Shown: in pieces, positions 54,246-64,000 of the stretch
Position numbering within the stretch: position 1 is the first letter of the stretch
How the letters are laid out: the number at the start of each line of letters is the position of its first letter
Origin: Prostheceraeus crozeri
Lineage: Eukaryota; Platyhelminthes; Polycladida; Euryleptidae
Length of the DNA: 64,000 bases
Direction of reading: 5' to 3'
Assembly (NCBI GenBank): GCA_907163375.1
Contig: CAJQUW010006336.1
Span: 62,001-126,000 of the forward strand
Notes under the pieces: generated by a model
The model's database searches: none
The model's input: only the letters and a program-made list of their open reading frames with translations
What the model was told of the DNA's origin: nothing
Made by a program: the position numbers and the translations under genes

Positions 54246-54302
54246 AGGTTTGACCTAAGGTCTCCTGGACGCAGAGCGAACACTACCACAAGGCCACAGC
54301 GC
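54246..54302 (-). repeat. tRNA-derived SINE fragment
   Basis: Minus strand GCTGTGGCCTTGTGGTAGTG (A-box-like) is followed by GGTCTCC...AGGTCAAACCT (B-box-like). The layout is that of a tRNA-SINE head. It lies between the two inverted arms. Confidence 0.55.
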
Positions 54303-54369
54303 CGGAAATCGAGCTGGCTTGCTTAAGATGACCAATTTTGAGCCAAAAAATACGGAACCATTTGCTCAA

Positions 54370-54600
54370 GATTGACAAATCAACGTAGCAAAGTGCGTAA
54401 AGGTAGATAATTAATAATACAAGCAAACGACTAGTTAATTCTCAGAAATTGAAATATTTATATTATATAAAAGAAAATTATCATATCCTGAAATGTTTAA
54501 GAAATTAAAATACTTACTAGAAGGACAAACAACGGCTCTCCACTCATGTGAAATGAATTGGCGAGTAAGTCGTTCTGTCAAAATTATGATAAAGGTCTTA
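54370..54600 (-). repeat. right arm of the inverted repeat pair
   Basis: Inverted match to 53097-53330. On the minus strand this arm has an acceptor-like TTTTGACAG, a short open segment (NDLLANSFHMSGEPLFVLL) and a GTAAGTATTTT donor, so it may include a real small exon. The left arm has GCAAGT instead of the donor. Confidence 0.5.
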
Positions 54601-55353
54601 TAAGTCAGTACAAGTGAGTTTTAACAATTCCAAAGTGCTGAGATTCCAAATTCAGAAGCTCCATAAATTGGCATGCTTTATGCACCTTGTCATTGTTATT
54701 TCAACTGTGTCGGCAAAGTGAATATTTTTCTTAACAGATCTATTTTGTTTTCGGCTCATTGATTGTCGTGCGAGTGAGAGGTCAATGTCATCAGCCGTTA
54801 CTCAATGTATTTAATCCTGTGGCAGGGAGTGATAACCACTAATAATGAGAAAGCCAAAAACCGATTCAACATAAATGTACATAAATGAAGGAAGTCTAAA
54901 TTCCAATCTGTTACTTTGATGCGCACACTTTTTCTGACTCAATTTGACCAAGCGAATTGATGTCATCATCAATATAAAGAAAAAAATCTCATTCATTCTT
55001 ATCATCAAGAGAGTCACACTTTGGACTTTGACGCTGCTGGTCGTCTATCGGCTGCTGCTGTCATCTCTTTTGCACTTCGCCGCTCTTCACTTTCCAGGCA
55101 TCGTTTTTCTTCGCGTTTTCTCGTGGTACAAGCTGTGTTGGTGTTTATCTTCTTTGTCGCTTCAGTGTTTTCATATTCATTGCGGATTGCCTACGGTCAG
55201 CTTCCCATTTCCTAGTATCATCCAATCGATGAGTATTGTTCATCGGTCTCTTATCGACGGATTGTAACTTTGGTTGTCTGGTCTGGACACAACTGGTGGC
55301 TATACATTCGATTTCTATGCTTATTTTCCGATCATCAATAGCCATATTGATAG

Positions 55354-55425
55354 TCTGTCTGGTCTAGTGGTACCGAGCTTGGATTGGAAGCTGAAGGTTG
55401 TGAGTTCGAGGTTACCTCAGCAATA
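55354..55425 (+). promoter_or_regulatory. tRNA-like segment in the LINE 5' UTR
   Basis: TGGTCTAGTGG (A-box, 55360-55370) and AGTTCGAGGTT (B-box, 55403-55413) are correctly ordered and spaced, with a tRNA-like GGTTGTGAGTTCGAG between stem remnants. The cloverleaf stems do not close well, so it is not a tRNA gene. It could be an internal RNA polymerase III promoter used by the LINE, or a SINE captured in its 5' UTR. Confidence 0.5.
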
Positions 55426-55480
55426 ATATTTTATTGATTCTGAACGGTTAACTCTGATTTAACTGGACACTATTGAAGCC

Positions 55481-58400
55481 ATGCCTACTTTTAACTGTCC
55501 AATACCATCTTGTACTCGCTTTTACCGTTTCGTACAAGGTCTTCATACACATGTTAATGAACACTTATCCCGACAGGAATCTATTCCTCAGACATTCTAC
55601 ACGGAGTACAATCGCGTACTATGCAATAATTGCTGGAAACAGCACTCAGCGATAAGAAGACATGCTTGCATGGGTAAATCAACGTCTAACCTGCGTTTTG
55701 GTGTGACTCAAGATCCTCAAGTGCTCAATGATCATTCCAGTCAGCCTGAACTATCAGAAGCTGATGACTTTACAACTTCATCGGACCCTGTTTCGAACAA
55801 GTCGTCAGCTCTTCTAGCATCTGATTTCGACCTTTTTCGCAAAGGTTCTGTACTTTACCGAATACCAAAAGCATCTCGGATACAAGTCGGATCAGCTCTT
55901 AATGGCCTCATCGTGGAAGTTTGTGATAGCAAAAGCATTGAAGCATGGAGAAATTTACTTCGGTTCCCTTCACAATTTCTGTTCAAGCCAGATTCTAGAG
56001 CTCAACCTCGTAGGTCCCTTTCTTCTACGATCAATCGACGCATTGCATCATACATATCAGAGCCGCCGGAGACTTTTTCTCAGGATCATCATATCCCTTC
56101 TGTTAAAGGCACGAACATCGATTCCCGGACGAAACGAGCAAAACTTGTTCAAAGGAAGATTGAAAAGGGTGATATGAAAGGAGCTGTCCGTGTGATTACC
56201 TCTGATGAAGAGTTATCCCAATTTAATGAACAGACTTTGGGGAAATTGCAGAGCAAGCATCCAACTCCTCATGCCGATCGCATGAACCCAACCCATCCAA
56301 CAGAAAGGGAAATCAATGAAGCTTTGCAATGTGACGAAACCCAAATTCGTCGAGCCATTCGAAGTTTTGCGCCAGGCTCAGCTAGTGGTCCAGATCTATT
56401 GGAACCACAGCATTTGAAGGACCTCACCTCAACGCCTTGTGGAGAGACCGGGAATTCCCTCATCAAAGCTTTGACACGCCTTATTAATTTGATGCTGAAA
56501 GGGAGTGTTCCAGATAATGTAACTCCCTTTCTATATGGAGCCTCGTTGACTGCATTGACCAAGATGACCGCCGACGTCCGTCCTATTGCTGTTGGAACTG
56601 TTTATCGCCGGATTGCGAGCAAGATTGCCGCCCGACATGGAATCGCATTGGTGAAAGACACCTTTTACCCCCATCAACTTGGTGTGGGAATCCGCAGGGG
56701 GGGCGGAACTTATTGTTCATACTGTCCGCAACTATTTGATTCACAAAATGGAAGCCAGCACTCCTATTGTCATGCTAAAAGTCGACTTTGCCAACGCCTT
56801 CAACACTATCCGACGGGATGTTGTTCTCAACGAGATACGAGACGAAATCAACGAGTTATTCCCCTTCATCAGACAACTGTACGGCAATAACTCAAATCTC
56901 TTCTACAGAGACCACAAGCTCTTTTCAGCCGAAGGCATGCAACAAGGATATCCTATCGGCCCTCTGGGATTCAGCCTGGCTATTAACAAGCTTGTTTGTA
57001 ACTTGAAAAGTGAATTGAATTTCTGGTATTTAGATGATGGTTGTCTGATTGGAGAAATAAAACAAGTGCATGAAGATCTCAATACAATCATACATCATCA
57101 AGACAAATATGGGTTGCGTTTGAACATATCCAAGTGCGAATTGTTCGATCACATGAATCTACATGTACATACAGGAGATTACACTGGCCCCAATTTATTC
57201 GAACGAATGAAATTGCTAGCGATGAGTTGCGCTACTCTCCTGGGAACACCACTTTTTGATCCGTCTGCAGAAACAATTTTCAAGAAGAAGGTTGATGCCA
57301 TGTTGAAATTAACTGACCGCATCAAGGACCTGGACTCGCACTACAGCTTCTACATTTTGAAGAATTGCCTTTCCATGCCGAAGCTTCTCTATTTGTTGAG
57401 AACCTACCCTTTTTATGACCTGCCTCATCTTTTAATGGAATTTGACGACCTTCAAAGAACTTCATTGGAGTCCATTTTGAACTGTGCGATCACCCCAGAA
57501 TCATATGTACAGGCTTTTCTACCTACATCTTTTGGAGGACTGGGCTTTCGCCGAGCGTCTGATCTGGCTCTTTCGTCATTTATAGCTTCGGCCAGCAGTG
57601 CTTCGGACACAATCAATGTACTGATGCCAGCCCATGATCTGGAGGATCCGCATCTGATGTATGCAAAGAGTATCTGGCAAGCTAAAATTCCGCTGTCAGA
57701 GCCACCCATAGGTGAATCCTCAGGAAGCCAGGGAGCTTGGGATCGTCCTCTAGTGAGAGTGCAGTTCGAATAGCTTCTCAATACAGTATCAGATGACAAA
57801 TCCAAGAGCCGCCTTCTTTCGGCTTCCGCACCTGGTGCTGGTATATGGCTCAATTCAATTCCGATTCAGTCCCTCGGCTTGAAACTAAATGATGAGCAAC
57901 TACGCATAGCCATTGCCTTGCGTCTGGGCGCTGATGTCTGCATTCCCCACAAATGCAAATGCGGCGCTATGGTGGACAAAAGTGGTACACATGGCTTGAG
58001 TTGTCGGCTAAACTCGGGTAGAGCCGCTCGCCACCGTGAAGCTAATGACATTATTCGCCGTGCTTTGGTCTCAGCAGGTGTGCCCGCCGTATTGGAACCA
58101 CTCGGCCTAAGCCGAGATGACGGCAAGAGACCTGATGGCATCACGCTCGTTCCTTGGACCAGAGGCCTACCGCTCATATGGGACTACACCTGCGTTGACA
58201 CCTTGGCAGTGAGTAACATCCGTACGAGTGTGCAAGGAGTAGGGAGACTAGCATCCTACGCCGAAGAAAAAAGAAGCGCAAATACGAAAGCCTTACAAGA
58301 GCCCACATTTTATGTCCATTCGCAATGGAAACATTGGGAGCTTGGAGTGACGACGCCAGGAATCTGGTCGATGTAATTGGAAAGAAGATCTGCGAGAGAA

Positions 58401-58528
58401 GCGGTGAACCACGGTCGACCACATTCCTCAAACACCGACTGAGTCTTGCCGTGCAGCGTGGGAACGCGGCCAGTATTACTTCCTGCATGCCGAACAGTAG
58501 AGACCTCCACGAAGTTAACTACCTTTGA
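55481..58528 (+). pseudogene. LINE ORF: zinc fingers, reverse transcriptase, restriction-like endonuclease
   Basis: It starts at the ATG at 55481 (MPTFNCPIPSC). N-terminal fingers: CPIPSCTRFYRFVQGLHTHVNEH and CNNCWKQHSAIRRHAC. RT: KVDFANAFNTIRR (A), GMQQGYPIGPLGFSLA (B), FWYLDDG (C). C-terminal: CKCGAMVDKSGTHGLSC zinc element, then KRPDGITL and WDYTCVDT of the restriction-like nuclease. The first shift is in a G7 run at 56697-56703, where the frame moves. A TAG lies at 57771-57773 after LVRVQFE. A last shift near 58330 leads into METLGAWSDDARNLVDVIG and the C-terminus. A single-ORF LINE with this nuclease belongs to the R2/R4/NeSL side of the tree. Confidence 0.88.
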
Positions 58529-58619
58529 TTTTATTTTTTATTTCTATTTTACTTATGCCTTGCTTATACTTGTGATACAATAAATAAAGGAAAAAATCAG
58601 TGAAAAAAAAGTCACACTT

Positions 58620-59830
58620 GATTTCAAGCGTTAATTTTCATTCGTTGAATGAGATAGATCAATATCAACCTTAAAGGCTTTGGTCCATGTTACTGACTTT
58701 TTTCTTCTCATTCGACTTCTTTTAATGGCCTGCAGTGTAATGTATTTCAGTTTTTCCTACTGCATCATTTGGAATAGTGCTCTTTTCTTGCGAATCGCTG
58801 TCATCAAAGTTCTCATCGTCCGTCATATCACCAGTTCCCATCGGAGGGATCATGACAAAGAATGCAAAAGAACCACTACCCTAAAAATGTAAAACAGATG
58901 TTATGAATCCTTGCTTTTCAATTCATTTCGTGTTTGTTGCTTATGATAACGCACTGCATAACTCCAAAATCAAGAAGCCAAGCCAAATGATCTTTCACTC
59001 TCAGATCGTCAGAAAAGTGCATGGATTCCGCTCACGTTGCGTTAATGCAACTTAGAATTTTAAATGCCTTTACGGAGAAAGTTAGTAGGCCTACATGTAG
59101 AGGCGTCGACTCAATTTCAAATGTGAGTGTTGTCGACTTTTCGAGAAAATGTTTGTGTTATATCAAATAACTTAAATCATCGTACGTCAGGACGTTAGGC
59201 GCTTCTAATTCGTGTAAATCATTAGGAAATATATTTAGGAAAAAGTCCCATGTACTAATAATCCGATATTCTTGCTAAAAATTCACATCTAGAAGCCCCA
59301 CAGCAATGTAATCATTGATTAAATATGAAATCCGTCTGAAATTGCTTGAAACAGTTTGATCTGGAAACGTTGCACTAGTGCAACGTGAGCGGTAAATGAG
59401 TTAATGCTTTTACCACTTTAGATATTTGCCTAACTTATGTTATCGATCTAACTAAATGTTCTTAATCTCGTGATTTTCTGGTTCCAATTATTCTATCTAC
59501 AATGTTTTTTACATTTTTCTGTTTCTTTACATTTCATATTTCCTCTAGTGGGTTGTCTCTAGTCTTCTTAGTACTCATTTCTTTTTTTATGCTATCAATT
59601 ACTTAGTTCTACATAAGACCTTAGGCCTTATAAGAGCTTAGGCCTCCACGATTAAACCTCAGAATATCAAGTAACAATAATCGGAGGACGATTACAGGGA
59701 TATCTAAATGTGGAGAGCCAAAATGCAAATGTTATCAAACACTGCTGACAGGGAAGACGATTAGCTTCAAAATAGGCAATAATAATGAAAGTTTTAGCAT
59801 CAACTCCAACTTAACCTGCACCTCTAAAAA
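58620..59830. other. non-coding stretch upstream of EXOC2
   Basis: No supported gene. Short frames only, for example 58680-58892 (+), hydrophobic and without recognised motif. Confidence 0.4.
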
Positions 59831-59833
59831 TCT

Positions 59834-59845
59834 TATATATATATG

Positions 59846-59923
<78 letters not shown>

Positions 59924-59931
59924 AGAATGTA
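59834..59931. repeat. AT dinucleotide microsatellite
   Basis: About 98 bp of almost pure (AT)n with one GTATGT interruption near 59844. Confidence 0.95.
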
Positions 59932-60426
59932 TACAAGGGACTCATCAGCAAGATAACCAATTGCTTTCGTCTCGTTTCGGGTTCTTTAACATCTTGGACG
60001 AATAAGCAGTGGCCAACCCACCATAGAAATAACTAATCTTATCCAGGGATCGCAATTCACCCAAGATAAAAAACGGAAAATCGTGAAAAGGCGGGGTTTG
60101 AATACAAAAATATGAAATATTTAAATTAGACTATTTTCGCTAAAAGCGGAAAATTGAGATTCCTGATCTTTTCCCTTCGGTTGAAGTGATTGGCCGTCGT
60201 TAAATGTGACTGAATTTAGGGAGCATTTCATTGCAACTTCAACAATATTTCTGTGACCAGGCTGTGAAGAAAACATAATGATAAATAAGCGCGTTAAAGT
60301 AGTAGGTCATTAAAGAAATTCGATGTAATCGAAATAAGAAAGCTATGCAAACGCGATATATTTTTACACATTTTCGCCAACTCGATTCGAATTCTCATCG
60401 TCGTTCGAGCACTCGAACAGTATGAT

Positions 60427-60535
60427 AAAATGTCGAGTCGAGTCGAGTACTCGAGTGATCAAACTCGAAATTCGAGTCGTCGAGTACTCGACTCGACTCG
60501 ACATTTTCGAGTACTCGCAGGGCCCTAATAATTTC
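60427..60535. repeat. 28-bp perfect hairpin next to a hAT-like end
   Basis: Arms 60427-60454 and 60480-60507 (AAAATGTCGAGTCGAGTCGA then GTACTCGA) are exact complements around 25 bases. CGAGTACTCGCAGGGCCCTA follows at 60509-60528. Read from the right, TAGGGCCCTG looks like a hAT terminus with CGAGTACTCG-rich subterminal repeats. No matching left end was found. Confidence 0.7.
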
Positions 60536-61076
60536 TCAATATTTTACCTTCACTTTTCTGCTGAGGGATATTTTTGGTGTAGAAACCTCCCTACTTCTTT
60601 TCTTCCTCCCTTCGGATTAGATTTTAGGAAATGGAAAACAAGTGCTTGACAAATTTTGGAAAACTGAAGAAGCTGGAAATTTGAAGATCCATTTGAAACA
60701 AATTTGCAAGGAAGTCATTAGATTACATGCATCAATGTTGCTGCTTAATATTCTTAATACGTGAGAAAAATAGTAAGGGTGCAGACACCACGTCATCAGA
60801 CCAAATTATCATTGCCATAGATGCAGCCTTCCAGCATCTCTTGATGCTACCAGAGGTATCCCGTTGCGCGATCTTGGCGATTTTTCTGTGAAACTGATAT
60901 CCAGTTTCTCTGGAGTCACCAGACATATTGTCTGGAGCCATAGTGACTTAAAGACAGCAAATACATTGAGGAAATGTTGAAAAAGTTTTTATCGATTTAT
61001 CGAAGAATGACATTATTGATGAAAACGATATTCCATCTATCAATCAACACATTTTGAAAATAGATTCTTCTTTCAG

Positions 61077-61370
61077 TTATGGCACGCAATCATCAACCCG
61101 CCCTGGTAACAGGAATTTCCCCCAGCTGGGGGCCGCCGGGTACAAAGGTGACCATTCGCGGCGAGAACCTTGGTCTCAATGAATCTGATCTCCAGCGTGT
61201 TTTTATCGGTGTTGTCGATTGTACTATGATGTCACAATGGCATTCATCAAAACGTATCACAGCCATTGCAAGCGGAAAGATGGAAGGTGAACAGAATATA
61301 ACTGTGGTCACAGCTTCTGGTGGTCGTGGATCTTCAACAGTGAAATTCAACATGCAATTCCCCGCCGTAG
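61077..61370 (+). CDS. EXOC2: EXOC2 (exocyst Sec5), exon with start codon and TIG domain
   Basis: The exon is bounded by CTTTCAG (to 61076) and GTAAGA (from 61371). The ATG is at 61079. It encodes 97 residues: PALVTGISPSWGPPGTKVTIRGENLG, then the strand pair around VFIGVVDCTM, then ITAIASGKMEGEQNITVVTASGGRG and STVKFNMQF. This is the N-terminal IPT/TIG domain of Sec5, which in vertebrates binds the small GTPase RalA. The exocyst tethers secretory vesicles to the plasma membrane. The upstream splice acceptor means an earlier untranslated exon exists. No later exon was found in the remaining 2.6 kb, where intron 1 holds a hAT relic. Confidence 0.88.
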
Positions 61371-61560
61371 GTAAGAAAATACGATAAAGCGACTAACGTG
61401 TCCGCGGTTTTTCTTATATATCTGATATATCCTTGTATTTCTTCAGGTAAAAAGACGAGAAATGCATGTAAAACCCTGTTAAGCTGACCTTGCGGTGCAT
61501 TCTGATCAGTAACCGGTTGCCCGACTGCACTATAAGAACGTCGAGGAAAGAGTCTCCATC

Positions 61561-62445
61561 ATCCAGAGCAGTGTTCCGCAAACTAGGTTTTTCCGGCCGC
61601 ATGCGGCCGGCTGAACGATGATTCAAAAATTTGGATTTTGCGGCCGAAAGATCTGACTTATAAGTTCTCATTCTCTTCACTTCAATCAGAAGTGGGAATT
61701 AAGAGGTCTGAAATGATTACTCGATTGCATCGAATCGTTGAAATCTGAATTCAAAACAAGATTCAATGAATTTAGATCCCAGAAATTATTTTCTACTCTT
61801 CTATCTGATCCATGGGTGGTTCAACCAGATGAATTGATCGCATCTGCACCATTTGTATCTACGGATGTTCTTCCACAATGTCAACTGGAGCTGATTGAAT
61901 TGCAAGCAAATTACGCATTAAAACGAAAGCACTGCAGTTTGGAGTCGATTCTTCAATTCTGGAAATAGTTCACAAAAATATACTTAATGTCAGCATGATT
62001 GTTAGTTCCATGCTTAGATCCACATTTGCAGACGAACAAACATATTCGTCGCGTAATTATGTAAAAAATAAACACAGAAATCGACTTTCATGGGAGCACA
62101 TTTCGGATTTAATCAAAGCTGTGGTAACAAAATTCGAACCTAATTTCAACAATCTTTGTTCTGAAATTCAAGCGCAGCCATCACATTGATATTCGTTCTT
62201 TCTCTAATCAATTATAATTCATTCGTTCAAATTGTCTTCTGTCTAATGAATACTTACATCTAATAAGATCTTTTAGTTTGCTTGAAATGTAACAAAGAAT
62301 AAAATATATAGTTCGGGTATCCAATAATTGAATGATGCAAATATATGCGTATATAGAGGATGACAATTCTAAAATGAGGCCGGAGCGAGTATTTACCTGA
62401 ATTTGGCCGGAAAGGGTTCAAAGTTTGCGGAACCCTGATCCAGAG
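61561..62445. mobile_element. hAT relic in EXOC2 intron (61569-62437), duplication ATCCAGAG
   Basis: Ends CAGTGTTCCGCAAACT and AGTTTGCGGAACCCTG are inverted at 15 of 16 bases, and ATCCAGAG flanks both (61561-61568 and 62438-62445). GGCCG-rich words lie inside both ends. The coding remnants at 61738-61968 and 61995-62189 match the C-terminus of ZBED5/FAM200-type hAT transposases. At 869 bp it is a deletion derivative. Confidence 0.9.
61738..62189 (+). pseudogene. hAT transposase C-terminal remnant (ZBED5/FAM200-like)
   Basis: Two frames: FKTRFNEFRSQKLFSTLLSD, PWVVQPDEL, ELIELQANYALKRKH and QFWK; then SSMLRSTFADEQTYSSRNYVKNKHRNRL, DLIKAVVTKFEP and QAQPSH. The last matches the STY..E..FS.M...K.K.RNRL...L...L......P....L....Q.QPSH ending of these transposases. 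A frame change near 61970 separates them. The N-terminal finger and catalytic core are deleted. Confidence 0.8.
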
Positions 62446-64000
62446 AGTAGACCAGACTAGGATGCATGGCGTTGAGCTGACTAAAAGTGACTTTTAGAAT
62501 ACTCGCATGTGCTATTCCAGTCTTTTAAGTTGTGAGTGTAAAATTCTCCTAGTTCATTGAAATCGGGTCATTGGTGTAGCAGAAAAGTAGGGGAAAGATA
62601 ACTTCAGTTCGGCGAGAGTATGCAACCGATACATGCGAAATTGAGCCTTCACACATTGTACGTGGTCTACACGAAATGGGCGCACGACAGACCGATAGAT
62701 TCTGCTTTTATTCTGAAAACTCGTTTGCACAGGAGAGTCGTGTAATCAGGCTACTTTCAATTATAAGCAAGTGCCCAAAACCTCACAAAACTTTGGTGGA
62801 TTTTTAGGTTTGAAATTTTGTCTAATCTACAGTTTTAACAACCGTCTCATTCACGACGCCCTTTAGCCATACTTATCGCTCCCTAGTCATCCAATGACGA
62901 TTCGATTCTTAGCATTTCTCCGCACCCTTCATCTCAGCCCAACTGCCACAGATGACGTCACCTTCAAATAATGCATCAGTTAATTCATTGCTGAAATGTC
63001 CGATAACTCCCGCTTTTGGGAATCCATGTCTAGGGCCTATGCCAAACAGCGACTCACAATTTATATTTCAGGAGCTCACGAAGATGTCGGGTATTGGCCG
63101 CATGACGAGCGCGAAGTTGGACCCGCTTTATTTGACACCATCAAAAATGCAGCTCGCCTTCCAGAGTCGATGAACGCAAATCCTCTCAATGTTCGAACCA
63201 GGTGAGAGAAATATGCGGCTCTATTTTGAAATGTCACAAGTATTAGGTTGAATGGCTACAAAGTATTGATGATACCGGATGCTGTACGAATAATTGTGCC
63301 GTAATGGAAAGAAGCCCAGAGGGAACTCGAGTGTATTGAAAGAAAATCAAGAGATAGCAAATTTTCGACCTAGGCCTTCATCAGTTCAAAGCCACATGTG
63401 CTATATTTCACAAAGTCAGTGTTCGATCACCGTCTCCATGACGTTCGAACGCAGCCTCCACTTTCGGTCACCATACCTCCATCGTCTACTTACCGGGTTG
63501 CAAACGTGCAGTAGTCAGCGAAGAACAAATCACAATTTAATCGAGCAGTTTCTTAGTTTAAATGATCTATATTTTCATTGACTAAATACAGAGGTTAAAG
63601 AGATAGTCATACTATGTCAATCAAGTGCAAATTTCGTGTAGACATTACCGCTGATAAAATCATTTCTGTTCTTGGGATGTATGGGACAGAGTAAGGAAAC
63701 AGTTACAAAGTCAAATGAAAGGCCATACCTCTACACTAAGAGAAGGTTTTGAATAACATTTTCTATGTAGTTGCACTAGGCTCGTATTACGCAAAGAAGT
63801 CTTATATTCTTCCTTCACCAACCACCGGTTTAATACGTTGGTGAACGACCATTTAATGCTGTCATGTAATGCAGCCACTATAATTCTCCACTCAATCAAA
63901 TTGATTAATCAATGCTTACATTTCCCCATTATACATTACTGTCCATGATTTCATTTTCAATTTTAACTGTAAATTCTATATTCGAAAAGGTGCGATTGAA
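62446..64000. other. EXOC2 intron 1, continued; no gene seen
   Basis: Frames such as 62952-63205 (+) and 63294-63581 (+) have no recognisable motif and do not match Sec5 residues that should follow the TIG domain. No repeats of note. Confidence 0.4.

Larger units (their letters stand above)
55012..58619 (+). mobile_element. R2/R4-type LINE, near full length (55022-58609), duplication AGTCACACTT
   Basis: AGTCACACTT at 55012-55021 and 58610-58619 brackets the element, which ends in an A-rich tail. 55022-55480 is the 5' UTR. The body encodes N-terminal zinc fingers, RT and a C-terminal restriction-like endonuclease. I count two frameshifts and one in-frame stop, so it is a young but dead copy. 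Confidence 0.9.

Noticed and set aside
55354-55425. True tRNA gene
   Set aside because: A and B boxes are present but the acceptor and T stems do not pair, so I call it tRNA-like only.
59834-59931. CRISPR or other array
   Set aside because: Simple AT microsatellite; no spacer structure here or elsewhere in the window.
62952-63205. Second EXOC2 coding exon
   Set aside because: The frame does not resemble the Sec5 residues that follow the TIG domain, and the bordering splice sites are not convincing.

Overview
The window is nuclear DNA of an animal, most likely an invertebrate. It is AT-rich, has GT-AG introns, and is packed with Penelope-like elements, hAT transposons, LINEs, tRNA-like SINE pieces and a 20.4-kb Polinton/Maverick. 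The one host gene I recognise with confidence is EXOC2 (Sec5 subunit of the exocyst), whose TIG-domain exon lies at 61077-61370 on the + strand. I cannot name the species or phylum from this sequence.

Layout. 1-1652: 3' part of a Penelope-like element (PLE; RT plus GIY-YIG). 2371-24514: a second PLE with an 11-bp target duplication, split by a Polinton (3818-24174; 372-bp terminal inverted repeats, 6-bp duplication GACATT). 24526-31300: retroelement scraps and a 2-kb hAT relic (25407-27392). 31851-33786: one hAT inside another, both with 8-bp duplications. 34705-35187: an ORF with a DIX-like look. 35.2-40.0 kb: foldback-repeat copies, a LINE scrap, a SINE scrap and an inverted pair of exon-like segments. 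40.0-46.7 kb: a four-level nest (PLE, then a 6-kb hAT-like element, then a CR1/L2-like LINE, then a small TA-duplicating element). 46.7-55 kb: PLE scraps, possible host exons, a 1.2-kb foldback element with a 65-bp micro-element inside it, and an inverted pair at 53.1/54.6 kb. 55022-58609: a nearly complete R2/R4-type LINE with a 10-bp target duplication. 58.6-64 kb: mostly non-coding, with the EXOC2 exon and a hAT relic in the intron behind it.

The Polinton is the most interesting part. Its + strand genes (4.3-14.5 kb) look regulatory and replicative: a spliced gene with a Pro-rich and coiled-coil C-terminus, a C2H2 protein, family-B DNA polymerase, a PC4-like protein and a TATA-binding-protein-like protein. 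Its - strand genes (14.6-23.8 kb) give the virion and integration set: adenain-type protease, double-jelly-roll capsid, basic core-like protein, penton-like protein, chromodomain integrase, packaging ATPase, a pVI-like protein and a UBA-RING protein. The two blocks converge near 14.5 kb. The matching terminal repeats point to a recent insertion; the copy is nearly whole, with a few breaks. The TBP-like plus PC4-like pair, sitting beside TATA-containing Polinton promoters, is my best candidate for an undescribed system: a mobile element carrying its own general transcription factors.
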